DNA of 64,000 nucleotides from Massilia solisilvae (GCF_024753215.1 NZ_JANUGV010000001.1:1612001-1676000), one strand, 5' to 3'; shown: positions 17,950-27,454, counted from the first letter of the stretch. Made by a program: numbers and translations. The notes: generated by a model not told the origin, from the sequence alone.

Positions 17950-19281
17950 CTAGCGTGTTTGCCCGTCCTCGGGGGCGTTTGCGGACCCGGTACGCCTGAC
18001 CAGCAAGCGGTCGATCCGGTTGCCGTCCATGTCCACCACCTCGAAAGAGAAATCGTCCCAGCCGAAGTGCTCGCCCGGCCGCGGGATGGTGCCGAGCTGG
18101 TAGAGCACGAAGCCGGCCAGGGTATGGTAGCGGGCTTCGTCCTCGTCGGGAAAGCGCGCATCGGTGGCGAACAGGTCGCGAAAGCGTTCCAGCGACATGC
18201 CGCCGTCGAGCAGCCAGCTGCCGTCCTCGCGCTGCACCGCGTCCGGCTCGGGCTGGTCGGCCCGGGCCGGCACCTCGCCCACCAGCGCGCCCATCATGTC
18301 CGCCAGCGTGACCATGCCCTGGATGTCGCCGTACTCGTCCACGATCAGCGCAAGCTCGGCGCGGTTCTGCTTGAACAGCTCGAAGGCGTCCATCACGCTC
18401 ACCGATTCGGGAACGTACAACAGTGGCCGGACAGCGGCGCCAATGTCGATCGCGTCGAGCGCGCATGCGCGAATCGCCTGCGAGAACAGGTCGCGCGCGT
18501 GCACCACACCCAGGATCTGCGAGCGGTCGCCGCGGTACACCGGATAGCGGCTGTAGGGCGAGGCGGCGATGCGCGCCAGGTTGGTGGCGGTGCTGTCGCC
18601 AAGGTCGAGCAGGTGCAGGTCCACGCGCGGCGTCATCAAGGCTTTCAGGTTGCGGTCGTCCAGCCGCAAGGCGCGCGACACGATGTCGTACTCCATTTTT
18701 TCCAGCACGCCGGCCTGGCTGCCTTCGCGGATCATGCCCGAGATCTCTTCTTCGGTCGGCGTCTCGTCGCGCGGGCGGTGGATGCCCAGCAGGTGCGAGA
18801 GAAAATCGGTGGCGGCGGTCAGCACCCTGACCAGCGGCGCCATCAGTGCCGACAGCGCGCGCAGTGGCGGCGCGGCCAGCGTGGCCAGCTGCTCCGGGTA
18901 CTGGATCGCGATGCGTTTGGGGACCAGTTCGCCGAACAGGATCGAGGCAAAGGTGATGGCCACCACCACGGTCACCAGCGCCGCCTCGTGCGCGTACGGG
19001 TCGGCCAGGCCAAGGGCGGAAAAGCGCGGCCCCAGGCGCGCGGCCAGCGAGGCCTCGCCGAAGGCGCCGTTGAAGATGCTGATGAGGGTGATGCCGATCT
19101 GGATGGTGGACAGGTAGCGGCTCGGGTTGTCCGCCAGTTCGAGCGCGGCGCGGGCGCCGACGCTGCCATCACCGGACAGCTTTTCCAGGCGCAGGCGGCG
19201 GGCCGAGACCAGGGCCAGCTCGGCCATTGCGAACGCGCCGTTCAGCAGGATCAGGCCGAGGATGATCAGGACGTCGCTCAT
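17950..19281 (-). CDS. CNNM/CorC-type membrane protein (DUF21, two CBS, CorC_HlyC)
   Basis: 443 residues. The N-terminal DUF21 membrane domain (about 1-190, ELALVSARRLRLEKL, STIQIGITLISIFNGAFGEA, FGELVPKRIAI) is followed by a CBS pair (about 205-335, ALMTPRVDLHLLDL, YSRYPVYRGD, LALIVDEYGDIQGMVTLADMM) and a CorC_HlyC domain (about 350-430). Often annotated as a hemolysin, but the family is better linked to magnesium or cobalt transport. Acts in the inner membrane. Gap of 31 bases to the DsrE-like gene downstream on the same strand. Confidence 0.88.
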   Translation of the reverse strand: MSDVLIILGLILLNGAFAMAELALVSARRLRLEKLSGDGSVGARAALELADNPSRYLSTIQIGITLISIFNGAFGEASLAARLGPRFSALGLADPYAHEAALVTVVVAITFASILFGELVPKRIAIQYPEQLATLAAPPLRALSALMAPLVRVLTAATDFLSHLLGIHRPRDETPTEEEISGMIREGSQAGVLEKMEYDIVSRALRLDDRNLKALMTPRVDLHLLDLGDSTATNLARIAASPYSRYPVYRGDRSQILGVVHARDLFSQAIRACALDAIDIGAAVRPLLYVPESVSVMDAFELFKQNRAELALIVDEYGDIQGMVTLADMMGALVGEVPARADQPEPDAVQREDGSWLLDGGMSLERFRDLFATDARFPDEDEARYHTLAGFVLYQLGTIPRPGEHFGWDDFSFEVVDMDGNRIDRLLVRRTGSANAPEDGQTR

Positions 19282-19382
19282 GGCCCCGCGAAGTGCCGGG
19301 CTTGCCGGGCCGGCGGCCGCTGCGCCGGGATGGCGCGCAGCACATCATCGCACGTGCGGCGTGCCGCCCGGCACACAACTGG

Positions 19383-20684
19383 CTACGGTTCCAGCCGGAA
19401 ATTCTTGCGGATGCCGGCCCAGCAGTCGGCGTAGTCGCGCTGCAGCTGCGGCGAGGTGAGGGCGTACTCGGTCGGCTGGATCACGTGGCGCGTTTCGAAC
19501 ATGAAGGCCATCGTGTCGGCCACCTTGTGCGGGCGCGTGGTGTCGGCCGCGCTGGCCTTGTCGAAGGTGGCCGCGTCCGGGCCGTGGCCGCTCATGCAGT
19601 TGTGCAGGCTGGCGCCGCCGGGCACGAAGCCCTCGGCCTTGGCGTCGTATTCGCCGTGGATCAGGCCCATGAACTCGCTGGCCACGTTGCGGTGGAACCA
19701 GGGCGGGCGGAAGGTGTCTTCGCCCGCCAGCCAGCGCGGCGGGAAGATCACGAAGTCGATCGTGTCCACGCCCGGGGTGTCGGAAGGCGCCTGCAGCACC
19801 AGGAAAATCGACGGGTCCGGGTGGTCGTAGCTGATCGAGCCGATGGTGTTGAAGTGGCGCAGGTCGTACTTGTACGGCGCGTAGTTGCCGTGCCAGGCCA
19901 CCACGTCGAGTGGCGAGTGGCCGATCGGGGCGCGCCAGAGGTTGCCGCAGAACTTGGCCACCAGCTCGAACTCGCCCTCGCGGTCCTCGTAGCGCGCCAC
20001 TGGCGTGAGGAAGTCGCGCGGGTTGGCCAGGCCGTTGCTGCCGATGACGCCCAGGTCGGGCAGACGCAGCAGGGCGCCGAAATTCTCGCAGATGTAGCCG
20101 CGCGCCTGACCGTCCGGCAGCGCCACCTGGAAGCGCACGCCGCGCGGGATCACTGCGATCTCGTGCGGCTCGACCTGAACCAGGCCAAGTTCCGTGGCAA
20201 TCGACAGCCGGCCCAGTTGCGGCACGATCAGCATTTCGCCGTCGGCGGAGTAAAAGAAGCGGTCCGTCATCGATTTGTTGGCGGCGTACAGGTGGATCGC
20301 GCAGCCGGACTGGCTTTCCGGAGAGCCGTTGCCGGCCATGGTCACCAGGCCTTCGACGAAGTCGGTGGGCGCGTCCGGCATCGGCAGCGGCGACCAGCGC
20401 ATCTGGCTCGGCGGCACGGGCACCTGGCCGAAATGGCTGACCATGCGGCCGTTGGGCATGCGGCTGAACTGGCCGTGCAGCGCGCCGGGGCGAATGCGGT
20501 ACATCCACGTGCGGCGGTTGTGTGCGCGCGGGGCGGTGAAGGCGGTGCCGGACATCTGCTCGGCATACAGGCCGTAGGCCACGCGCTGCGGCGAGTTGCG
20601 GTGCTGCGGCAGGGCGCCGGGCAGGGCTTCGGTGGCAAATTCGTTGCCAAAGCCGGACTGGTAGCCGTCCTGGGGCTGGGGCAT
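19383..20684 (-). CDS. hmgA: Homogentisate 1,2-dioxygenase
   Basis: 433 residues. Family features: [19 protein letters not shown] near the start, [49 protein letters not shown] (iron ligands His and Glu), and [14 protein letters not shown]. It opens the ring of homogentisate to maleylacetoacetate in Tyr/Phe breakdown. The ATG at 20684 is preceded by GGAGGAG. The fumarylacetoacetase gene that usually accompanies it is not nearby. It is divergent from a LysR-type regulator, its likely controller. Confidence 0.96.
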   Translation of the reverse strand: MPQPQDGYQSGFGNEFATEALPGALPQHRNSPQRVAYGLYAEQMSGTAFTAPRAHNRRTWMYRIRPGALHGQFSRMPNGRMVSHFGQVPVPPSQMRWSPLPMPDAPTDFVEGLVTMAGNGSPESQSGCAIHLYAANKSMTDRFFYSADGEMLIVPQLGRLSIATELGLVQVEPHEIAVIPRGVRFQVALPDGQARGYICENFGALLRLPDLGVIGSNGLANPRDFLTPVARYEDREGEFELVAKFCGNLWRAPIGHSPLDVVAWHGNYAPYKYDLRHFNTIGSISYDHPDPSIFLVLQAPSDTPGVDTIDFVIFPPRWLAGEDTFRPPWFHRNVASEFMGLIHGEYDAKAEGFVPGGASLHNCMSGHGPDAATFDKASAADTTRPHKVADTMAFMFETRHVIQPTEYALTSPQLQRDYADCWAGIRKNFRLEP

Positions 20685-20778
20685 GGCGGTCTCCTCCAAT
20701 GATTGGGTCGTTTTCGGACACTCTACGGCAAACCTGTGTGATTTACGAGATGAATGGCAAAATGTAGACTATTGATCG

Positions 20779-20788
20779 GATAAATATC
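20779..20788. promoter_or_regulatory. Possible regulator site between hmgA and the LysR gene
   Basis: A GATA-AA-TATC palindrome lies in the A/T-rich 160-base divergent intergenic region, 57 bases before the LysR start. Its position suits a LysR-type operator, but the site is short and the assignment weak. Confidence 0.3.
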
Positions 20789-20844
20789 GTTGAACGCTAC
20801 CGGACGCAGCGCATGTCCGCCCACGCGTTCATTCAAAACGCCGG

Positions 20845-21750
20845 ATGATCGAGCCAACCAATATCGACTTGAACCTGCTTGCCGTCTTCCAGGAGGTGTA
20901 CCGCGAGCGTCAGATCTCGGCCGCCGCGAAGCGCCTTGGACTGACCCAGTCGGCGGTGAGCAATGCGCTGGCGCGCCTGCGCCGCGTTTTCAACGACGAG
21001 CTGTTCGTGCGCACGGCGCAGGGCATGCAGCCCACGCCGTTCGCGCAGCAGGTCGCCGGCCCCGTCGGCGCGGCCATGGCCCAGGTGGCGCTGGCACTGA
21101 ACCAGCGCAGCCAGTTCGACCCGGCCACCAGCGAGCGCCGCTTCGTGCTGGCGATGACGGACGTCGGCGAGGTGCACTTCATGCCCGCGCTGATCGAGCG
21201 CTGCCGGGCTCTGGCGCCGCGCGTGCAGCTCAGCTCCGTGCGCGCGGGCAGCATCGCGCTCAAGGAGGAGCTCGAGACCGGCCGGGTGGACCTGGCGGTC
21301 GGGCCGTTCGACGGCATCTCGGAGGCGCTGTTCCAGCGGCTGCTGTTTCGCCAGCCGTACGTGAGCATGTTCCGCAAGGGCCATCCGCTCGGGCGCGGCA
21401 AGGTCACGCTGGCGCGCTTCGTCGCGGCCGAGCACCTGCTGGTGGACGCGACGGACGCGCCTTACGAGCGCATCAACCAGTTGCTGGAACAGGCGGGCGT
21501 GGGCGGCAATTCGCGCTTTCGCGTGCCGCATTTCACCGCCGTGCCGTACATCGTGAGTACGGGCGAACTGGTGGTCACGGTACCGCTCAAGCTGGCCGAG
21601 CGGGCGGCGGCGCCGTTCGGGCTTACGTGGATCACGCCGCCGCTGGCGTTACCGCCGCTGCAGACCAATCTGTTCTGGCATCGGCGCTTCCACCAGGATC
21701 CGGGCAACCAGTGGCTGCGGGCATTGGTGGTGGAGGTGTTTGGGGAGTGA
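20845..21750 (+). CDS. LysR-type transcriptional regulator
   Basis: 301 residues. N-terminal winged helix (about 8-66, LNLLAVFQEVYRERQISAAA, LTQSAVSNALARLRRVFND) and a C-terminal substrate-binding domain resembling the NodD/NahR branch (VDLAVGPFDGISEALFQRLL, PYVSMFRKGHPL). Starts at ATG 20845. Divergent from hmgA, so I infer that it activates hmgA in response to homogentisate or a related aromatic compound. Confidence 0.9.
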   Translation: MIEPTNIDLNLLAVFQEVYRERQISAAAKRLGLTQSAVSNALARLRRVFNDELFVRTAQGMQPTPFAQQVAGPVGAAMAQVALALNQRSQFDPATSERRFVLAMTDVGEVHFMPALIERCRALAPRVQLSSVRAGSIALKEELETGRVDLAVGPFDGISEALFQRLLFRQPYVSMFRKGHPLGRGKVTLARFVAAEHLLVDATDAPYERINQLLEQAGVGGNSRFRVPHFTAVPYIVSTGELVVTVPLKLAERAAAPFGLTWITPPLALPPLQTNLFWHRRFHQDPGNQWLRALVVEVFGE

Positions 21751-21800
21751 GGCGAAGGCGTCGCCGCACTAAGCTATACAATAACCACCTGCCCCAAGAC

Positions 21801-21881
21801 CGTCATTCCGGCGCAAGCCGGAATCCATAGGCAGCGTGCGCATTTGCTCAGCATTGGTTCCGGCCTGCGCCGGAACGACGG
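21801..21881. repeat. R2 inverted repeat doublet (dRS3-like)
   Basis: Left unit CGTCATTCCGG-CGCAA-GCCGGAAT (21801-21825) and right unit GGTTCCGG-CCTGC-GCCGGAACGACGG (21856-21881) face each other across about 30 bases. Similar doublets occur at 51451 and a single unit at 59046. They resemble the ATTCC...GGAAT repeats of Neisseria and other betaproteobacteria. Confidence 0.75.
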
Positions 21882-21940
21882 CTTTCAGTTTAGCGGTGAT
21901 CCCCGATACCGCGATCCAGATTGATACCGGAAGGACCAAC

Positions 21941-22297
21941 ATGCTTGCGGCTTTCGCCATCCTCCTCATTTTCCAGTGTCTAGGGGAGGGCGTCGCCTTC
22001 CTCATCGGCGTGCCGATTCCAGGCCCGGTGATCGGCATGCTGCTGCTGTTTGCGGCGCTGCTGGCGTGGCCGCGCCTGCAGGAGCTGCTGGAACCGACCG
22101 CCTCGGAGCTGCTGCGCCACCTGTCCCTGCTGTTCGTGCCGGCGGGGGTTGGCATCGTCGTGGCGGCGGCGAGCGGGCGCGGACAATGGGTCGCCATTGG
22201 GGCCGCGCTCGTGGGCAGCACGCTGCTGACGCTGGGCGTGACCGCGTTCGTGATGCAGGCCCTCTCCCGTGTGGGCAAGGAGCAGGGCGATGTTTAG
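21941..22297 (+). CDS. lrgA: CidA/LrgA family holin-like membrane protein
   Basis: 118 residues with four membrane segments. IFQCLGEGVAFLIGVPIPGPVIGMLLLF is the family signature (positions 10-37), followed by LSLLFVPAGVGIV. The ATG at 21941 has GGAAGGA upstream; the longer frame starts inside the R2 repeat. Family members are small holin-like proteins linked to murein hydrolase control or, in more recent work, pyruvate and by-product transport. Coupled to lrgB by an 8-base overlap. Confidence 0.88.
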   Translation: MLAAFAILLIFQCLGEGVAFLIGVPIPGPVIGMLLLFAALLAWPRLQELLEPTASELLRHLSLLFVPAGVGIVVAAASGRGQWVAIGAALVGSTLLTLGVTAFVMQALSRVGKEQGDV

Positions 22298-23018
22298 CGA
22301 AATCACGTCGTTCTGGGTGTACCTGTCGGCCTCGCCGCTGCTTGGCCTGACGCTCACGCTGTGTGCCTACGTTGTCGCCCACGCCATTTTCGTGCGGGCC
22401 CGGTTTTCGCCGCTGGCCAACCCGGTCGCCATCGCGGTGGCCCTGATCGCGCTGGTGCTGGCCGGGTCCGGCATGTCCTACCAGCGCTATTTCGCGGGCG
22501 CCCAGTTCGTGCACTTCCTGCTGGGACCGGCCACGGTGGCGCTGGCGGTGCCGCTGGCGCGGCTGTTTCCGCGCATGCGTCGCTCGCTGCTCCCGATTTC
22601 GTGCGCGCTGCTGTCCGGGTGCGTTACCGCCATCGTGTCGTCGGTGGTGATCGCCCGCCTGCTGGGGGCGACGCCGCAGCTGGCGCGCACCCTTGGTCCC
22701 AAGTCGGCCACCACGCCGATTGCCATGGCGGTGGCCGAGCGCCTTGGCGGCCTGCCGGCGCTGACGGCGGCGGTCGTGATCGTCACCGGCGTGTTCGGCG
22801 CGATCACGGGGCGTTTTCTTTTCAACGCGCTGCGCATTCACTCGATGCAGGCGCGCGGCTTTGCGCTTGGCGTGGCCGCGCACGGGATCGGGACGGCGCG
22901 CGCGTTCCAGGTCAATGCCGAGGCTGGCGCCTTTGCCGGCCTGGGCATGGGCCTGAACGGCGCGCTGACCGCACTGCTGGCGCCGTGGCTGGTGCCGCTG
23001 GTGCTGAGCTGGATGTAG
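22290..23018 (+). CDS. lrgB: LrgB/CidB family membrane protein
   Basis: 242 residues, about seven membrane spans. Family motifs: LGPATVALAVPLARLFPRMR, ARTLGPKSATTPIAMAVAE, GVFGAITGRFLFNALRI and AAHGIGTARAFQ. Works with the preceding LrgA as a two-gene unit in the inner membrane. No LytTR-type regulator is adjacent. The ATG at 22290 overlaps the lrgA stop. Confidence 0.9.
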   Translation: MFSEITSFWVYLSASPLLGLTLTLCAYVVAHAIFVRARFSPLANPVAIAVALIALVLAGSGMSYQRYFAGAQFVHFLLGPATVALAVPLARLFPRMRRSLLPISCALLSGCVTAIVSSVVIARLLGATPQLARTLGPKSATTPIAMAVAERLGGLPALTAAVVIVTGVFGAITGRFLFNALRIHSMQARGFALGVAAHGIGTARAFQVNAEAGAFAGLGMGLNGALTALLAPWLVPLVLSWM

Positions 23019-23093
23019 GCGCGCGGAACGGGACGCAGCCCGGCCGCGCGGCCGCGCTATCATCGGCTCGACAGCCATCACAGGGAGGCTGCG

Positions 23094-24122
23094 ATGCCGA
23101 CTCATCTTTGGCGGCCTGGCGCCGTGCTCGCGCTGGCGGTGGCGGGCCTGGCACAGGCGCAACCGTTCCAGCCGCAAGTTGCCGCGTCCGTTGTCGAGCA
23201 GGACCGGTACCCGCAAGGCCAGCCGGCTTTCCCGCGCGGCGTGACCGGGCTGCCCGGGCTGGTTTATGCCACCGATCCGGGCTACGCCCCGCTCCGGCTC
23301 GACTTGTACCTGCCGCCCGGCGCCGCGTCCAGCGCGCCGCGGCCGCTGGTGGTGTTCGTGCACGATGGCGGCTGGCACGGCGGATCGCGCCGCACCAACG
23401 GGGCGTTTGCCGACTGGCCGCTGGCGCTCGCGGCACTCGCCGCGCGCGGCTACGTGGTGGCGTCGATCGACTACCGACTGGCGCCGCAGGCGAACTTCCC
23501 GGCGCCGGTGCAGGACGTGAAGGATGCGCTGCGCTGGCTGCGCAGCAAGGCGGGAGCCTACGGCATCGACCGCGCCAAGGTGCTGGTGTGGGGCGCCGGG
23601 GCGGGTGCGCACCTGGCGGCACTGGCGGCGGTCTCATGCGGCGCCGCGGGCCTCGACCGGCCCGCCAGCGGGGGGCGCCCGAACCCGGCCATCGGCGCCG
23701 CGGCGACGCCGCCGCCACCGTCTGACGAATCGGCCTGCGTGCGGGCGGCGGTCGCCTGGTACGGCGCTTACGACCTGCTGGCGCTCAGGTCCATGCCGCA
23801 GGCGAACAGCTTCCTTGGCTGCGGCGCGGCCAATTGCGACCCGCAGCGGCGCCTGGCCAGCCCGGTGAACTACGTGGACGCAAGCGTACCGCCGTTCCTG
23901 ATCGTGCACGGGATGGAGGACACGTTCTTCGCGGTGTCGCAGGCGTCCACGCTGGACCGCGTGATCCGCGCGCGCGGCGGCAGCGCCGAGCTGATCTTGC
24001 TGCCCGGGGTTGGCCATGCCTTCATCGGCAGCAGCGCGGACGCGACGCGCGCAGCGTCCCAGCGCGCGTGGGAACGCACGGTGGACTTCATCGCCCGCAT
24101 GCTGCCCCCGGCCAGGCCGTGA
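23094..24122 (+). CDS. Esterase-like alpha/beta hydrolase lacking its nucleophile
   Basis: 342 residues with a Sec signal peptide (MPTHLWRPGAVLALAVAGLAQAQ), so periplasmic or secreted. It follows the BD-FAE/carboxylesterase pattern: PLVVFVHDGGWHGG (usual HGGG), YVVASIDYRLAPQANFPAPVQDVKDALRWLR, then VWGAGAGAHLAAL where the family has WGxSAGxHL. The codon at residue 169 is GGG (Gly), so the catalytic Ser is missing, while Asp (HGMEDTFF) and His (GVGHAF) remain. Either an inactive binding protein or an enzyme with a shifted nucleophile. Confidence 0.8.
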   Translation: MPTHLWRPGAVLALAVAGLAQAQPFQPQVAASVVEQDRYPQGQPAFPRGVTGLPGLVYATDPGYAPLRLDLYLPPGAASSAPRPLVVFVHDGGWHGGSRRTNGAFADWPLALAALAARGYVVASIDYRLAPQANFPAPVQDVKDALRWLRSKAGAYGIDRAKVLVWGAGAGAHLAALAAVSCGAAGLDRPASGGRPNPAIGAAATPPPPSDESACVRAAVAWYGAYDLLALRSMPQANSFLGCGAANCDPQRRLASPVNYVDASVPPFLIVHGMEDTFFAVSQASTLDRVIRARGGSAELILLPGVGHAFIGSSADATRAASQRAWERTVDFIARMLPPARP

Positions 24123-24132
24123 GGGCAAGCGC

Positions 24133-24711
24133 TCAGGCGTGCTTTTGCCCGAATTTCTTGACCGCGAACAGCGTGCCGGCCACGCCCAGCGCGATGGCGG
24201 CCGTGCTGCCGGCAAAGCCGAGCACGGTGTTGGCGGCGATCTTGCCGGCCTTGGGCGTGACCAGCTCAAGGCGCCGGCGTGTCATCTGCGCGCCCAGCTC
24301 GGACAGGCGCTCCTGGCCAAGGAATTCCTCGGCCTGCGGCAGCAGCACGGTTTCCTCGTCGGCCACGTGGTGGATCACCAGGCGCATCAGCTCGAACATC
24401 AGCCGGTCGTGGTCGGGATCGTCCGCCTCGGTGTTGCACAGCAAGGCAATTACGTTGCGCATCTGGTCGTGCTCGGACGGGCTCTTGGCGAGCACGTGCT
24501 CGTCGGTGGTGATGCCGCGCATGACCGGGTAGAAGAGCTCCTCTTCCAGCCGGGCGTGGATGTCCACCGCGTCGCAGATGGTCTCGGCGAGCGCCTTCTT
24601 GATCCTTGCCGGCTTGTCCCGGGTGTACTGGTGGAAGGTCACCATCACGTGCGAGTGATCGAAGCGGATCATGTCGGTGATGGTCGGGCTAAGCTTGTTC
24701 AGAGAAAACAT
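24133..24711 (-). CDS. Hemerythrin HHE domain protein with C-terminal membrane-like helix
   Basis: 192 residues. Di-iron ligands by pattern: H19 (RFDHSHV), H52 and E56 (IHARLEEE), H81 (SEHDQM), H114/H115 and E119/E120 (IHHVADEE). A C-terminal Gly/Ala-rich hydrophobic segment (about 158-185, NTVLGFAGSTAAIALGVAG) suggests membrane attachment. Such proteins bind oxygen or nitric oxide or protect against oxidative stress. Divergent from the hybrid kinase gene with 181 bases between. Confidence 0.88.
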   Translation of the reverse strand: MFSLNKLSPTITDMIRFDHSHVMVTFHQYTRDKPARIKKALAETICDAVDIHARLEEELFYPVMRGITTDEHVLAKSPSEHDQMRNVIALLCNTEADDPDHDRLMFELMRLVIHHVADEETVLLPQAEEFLGQERLSELGAQMTRRRLELVTPKAGKIAANTVLGFAGSTAAIALGVAGTLFAVKKFGQKHA

Positions 24712-24892
24712 TTCGCAACTCCGTCGAGCGTTGAAGCCACCATGCTAGCTCCCGGCGCGCGCGTCGTCAGTAGGACAGCAGGCTATCGTGCTGTCGGCAT
24801 TTTGCCGGGAAAGTTCAAAAAATCGGCTGAACCGACGCGCTGGCCGCTTGTCTTATGAGTTATTTCCTGAAACGCAATCGGTAACGCAGCGC

Positions 24893-27454
24893 ATGGCTGA
24901 ACAAACGGCGACCACATCCGTCGCCAGCCTCGAGAACGTGCTGATCACCGGCGAACTGTCGGCGCGGCCCGCGCGCGCTCCCGATTACCGGGCCGAGAGC
25001 CAGGCGCTGGCCGCGCTTGGCAGCGAGATGGCGGCGCGCCCGCACGGGGTGCTGCAAAAGCTGGCCGAGATCGTTCTGGAGCTGTGCCACGCCGACTCGG
25101 CTGGCGTCAGCATCCTCGAGCCGGACGGCGCAGCGGGACAGTTTCGCTGGCGCGCGGTGGCCGGCACGTTTTCGCCCAACCTGGGCGGCACCATCCCGCG
25201 CGACACCAGCCCGTGCGGTGCGGTCATCGAGCGTAACGGGGTCATGTTGTTCCGCGATCCCGAGCTCGTGTTCCCGCGCCTGCGCGAAGTGCAGCCGCGC
25301 ATGCACGAGACCTTGCTCGCGCCGTGGGCGGCCGACAACCAGGTGGTCGGCACGGTGTGGGCGATCGCGCACTCGCCGGACCGGCACTTCGACCGGGAAG
25401 ATGCGCGTTTGCTGCAGAGCGTTGCCAGCTTCGCCTCGGCGGCGCACCAACTGGTCACCGCGCGCGACCAGGCCGACACCGCGCGCGACGTGGTGCAACG
25501 GCAGGTGGCTGAGCGCACGCGCGAACTGGGGCGCAGCAACGCGCTGCTGCGCCAGCAAGGCGAACAGATCAGCCAGGCCGGGCGCGACGCGCGCGAGCAG
25601 CACGCGCTGCTGGCGGCGGCCATGGGCATCGATACGGTCGGGGTGCTGTTTTTCCGGCTCGACGGCAAGGTACTGGCGGCCAACCGGGGCTTTCAACGGA
25701 TGAGCGGCTACAGCGAGCAGGAACTGGTGCAGTCGGTGAACTGGGCCACGCTCACGCCCGCCGAGTTCTGCGCAGTCACGCGCGCCGCCGCTGCCGAGCT
25801 GGAGGAGACGGGCCGCACCGCGCCCTACGTCAAGCAAATGGTGCGCAAGGACGGCACGCGCTGGTGGGGGCTGTTTGCGCCGACCCGGCTGTCGGGCAGC
25901 GGCAAGCAGTCGAAATGCGTCGAATTCATCCTCGACATCACCAAACAGAAGGACACCGAAACGGCGCTGCGCGCAAGCGAGGAGCGGTTCCGCGCGCTGG
26001 CCGACGGGTCGCCGGCGCTGATCTACCAGTTCGACGCCAATGGCGCTGCGGTTTTCCTGAACCAGCGCTTTGCCAGCGTCACCGGGTGCGACACCGAAGC
26101 GATGCTCGGCACCGGCTGGCAGGCGTTGCTGCACCCGGACGACGTGGCGCCGATCACCCAGGCCGTGGGCAAGGCGATCCGCGAGCACGTACAGTGCCAG
26201 CAGCGCATGCGCTTTCGCAGCGCCGGCGGCGACTGGCGCTGGTTCGAGTCGCACTCGGTGCCCTGGTACGGCGGTAGCGGCGATTACCGGGGACTGGTTG
26301 GCATCGCCATCGACATCACCGACGCGGTGCAGGCCGAGCAGGCGCTGCGCGCCGCCGACCGGCGCAAGGACGAGTTCCTGGCCACGCTCGCGCACGAGCT
26401 GCGCAATCCGCTCGCCCCGATCAGCAACGCCGTGCACCTGCTCGGCCGTCCCGACGGGCGGCGCCGCGCCGACCGGCTCATTGGGATGGTCGAGCGCCAG
26501 ATCAAGCACATCGTGCGCCTGGTGGACGATTTGATGGAGGTGTCGCGCATCACGCGCGGCAAGCTGGAGCTGCAGTTGGCGCCGGTGACGCTGGACGAGG
26601 TAGTGCGCGGCGCGCTCGAGATCAGCCAGCCGGCGATCGACCAGGGAAGGCACCGGCTGGCGGTGTCGCTGCCGCCAGAGCCGGTCACGCTCATGGCGGA
26701 CAAGGTGCGGCTGGTGCAGGTGTTCGCCAACCTGCTCAACAACGCGGCGCGCTACACCGACCCGGGCGGCGCGATCGCGCTGGCCGCGTGCCGCGCCGGC
26801 GCCGAGGTGGTGGTGGCGGTGCGCGATACCGGCATCGGGATTGCGCCGGACCAGCTGCCGCGCGTGTTCGAGCTGTTCACCCAGGTGCAGCGTGAAGGTT
26901 CGCGCGGCATCGGCGGGCTCGGCATCGGGCTGACCATGGCGCGCAGCCTGGTCGAGATGCACGGCGGCAGAGTGGCGGTGGCAAGCGACGGGCCGGGGCG
27001 CGGCAGCGAGTTCACCGTGCGCTTGCCAATCGCCGCGAAACCAGAGGCAGTCGCCACGGGCGAGGACGCCGGCAAGGAGCACGCGCCACTGGCCGGGCTG
27101 CGCGTGCTGGTCGTGGACGACAATCGCGACGCTGCCGACTCGCTGGCGATGCTGCTCGAGGAAGAGGGCGCGACCGTTGACGTGACCTACGACGGGCCGG
27201 CCGCGCTCGCGCGCGCGCAGGCTTTCGCGCCGCGCGCCGTGCTGCTGGACCTGGGCATGCCGGGAATGGATGGCTATGAGGTGGCGCGCCGCATGCAGCA
27301 GGACCCGGCGCTGGGCGAGCCGCTGCTCATCGCGCTCACCGGATGGGGCCAGGACGCCGACCGCCGCGCCACCAGCGCCAGCGGGTTCGACCACCACCTG
27401 ACCAAGCCGGTGGACCTGGCCAGGCTGACGATGTTATTGCGGGAGCGAGGTTAG
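24893..27454 (+). CDS. Soluble hybrid histidine kinase / response regulator (GAF-PAS-PAS)
   Basis: 853 residues from ATG 24893. Order: GAF (about 40-190), coiled coil (about 190-240), PAS (about 240-350), PAS/PAC (about 360-480), HisKA with phospho-acceptor H501 (LATLAHELRNPLAPI), HATPase (about 600-715, FANLLNNAARYTDPGG, VRDTGIGIAP, GGLGIGLTMARSLV) and C-terminal receiver (about 735-850, LVVDDNRDAAD, LLDLGMPGMDGYE, TKPVDLA). No membrane span, so it senses an internal signal. No output protein adjoins; a separate histidine phosphotransfer protein is likely. The end overlaps the convergent capA-like gene by 21 bases. Confidence 0.9.
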   Translation: MAEQTATTSVASLENVLITGELSARPARAPDYRAESQALAALGSEMAARPHGVLQKLAEIVLELCHADSAGVSILEPDGAAGQFRWRAVAGTFSPNLGGTIPRDTSPCGAVIERNGVMLFRDPELVFPRLREVQPRMHETLLAPWAADNQVVGTVWAIAHSPDRHFDREDARLLQSVASFASAAHQLVTARDQADTARDVVQRQVAERTRELGRSNALLRQQGEQISQAGRDAREQHALLAAAMGIDTVGVLFFRLDGKVLAANRGFQRMSGYSEQELVQSVNWATLTPAEFCAVTRAAAAELEETGRTAPYVKQMVRKDGTRWWGLFAPTRLSGSGKQSKCVEFILDITKQKDTETALRASEERFRALADGSPALIYQFDANGAAVFLNQRFASVTGCDTEAMLGTGWQALLHPDDVAPITQAVGKAIREHVQCQQRMRFRSAGGDWRWFESHSVPWYGGSGDYRGLVGIAIDITDAVQAEQALRAADRRKDEFLATLAHELRNPLAPISNAVHLLGRPDGRRRADRLIGMVERQIKHIVRLVDDLMEVSRITRGKLELQLAPVTLDEVVRGALEISQPAIDQGRHRLAVSLPPEPVTLMADKVRLVQVFANLLNNAARYTDPGGAIALAACRAGAEVVVAVRDTGIGIAPDQLPRVFELFTQVQREGSRGIGGLGIGLTMARSLVEMHGGRVAVASDGPGRGSEFTVRLPIAAKPEAVATGEDAGKEHAPLAGLRVLVVDDNRDAADSLAMLLEEEGATVDVTYDGPAALARAQAFAPRAVLLDLGMPGMDGYEVARRMQQDPALGEPLLIALTGWGQDADRRATSASGFDHHLTKPVDLARLTMLLRERG

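Noticed and set aside
20818..20836. Sequence CGCCCACGCGTTCATTC as another R1 repeat
   Set aside because: Only one arm of the palindrome is present, so it may be chance or a very decayed copy.
21751..21940. CRISPR-like repeats before lrgA
   Set aside because: Two inverted units only, no regular spacers and no cas genes; they fit the R2 palindrome family.
24788..24892. Upstream ATG at 24788 for the hybrid kinase
   Set aside because: It adds 35 residues with no domain match; the later ATG leaves the GAF domain complete. The ribosome-binding site is weak at both, so some doubt remains.
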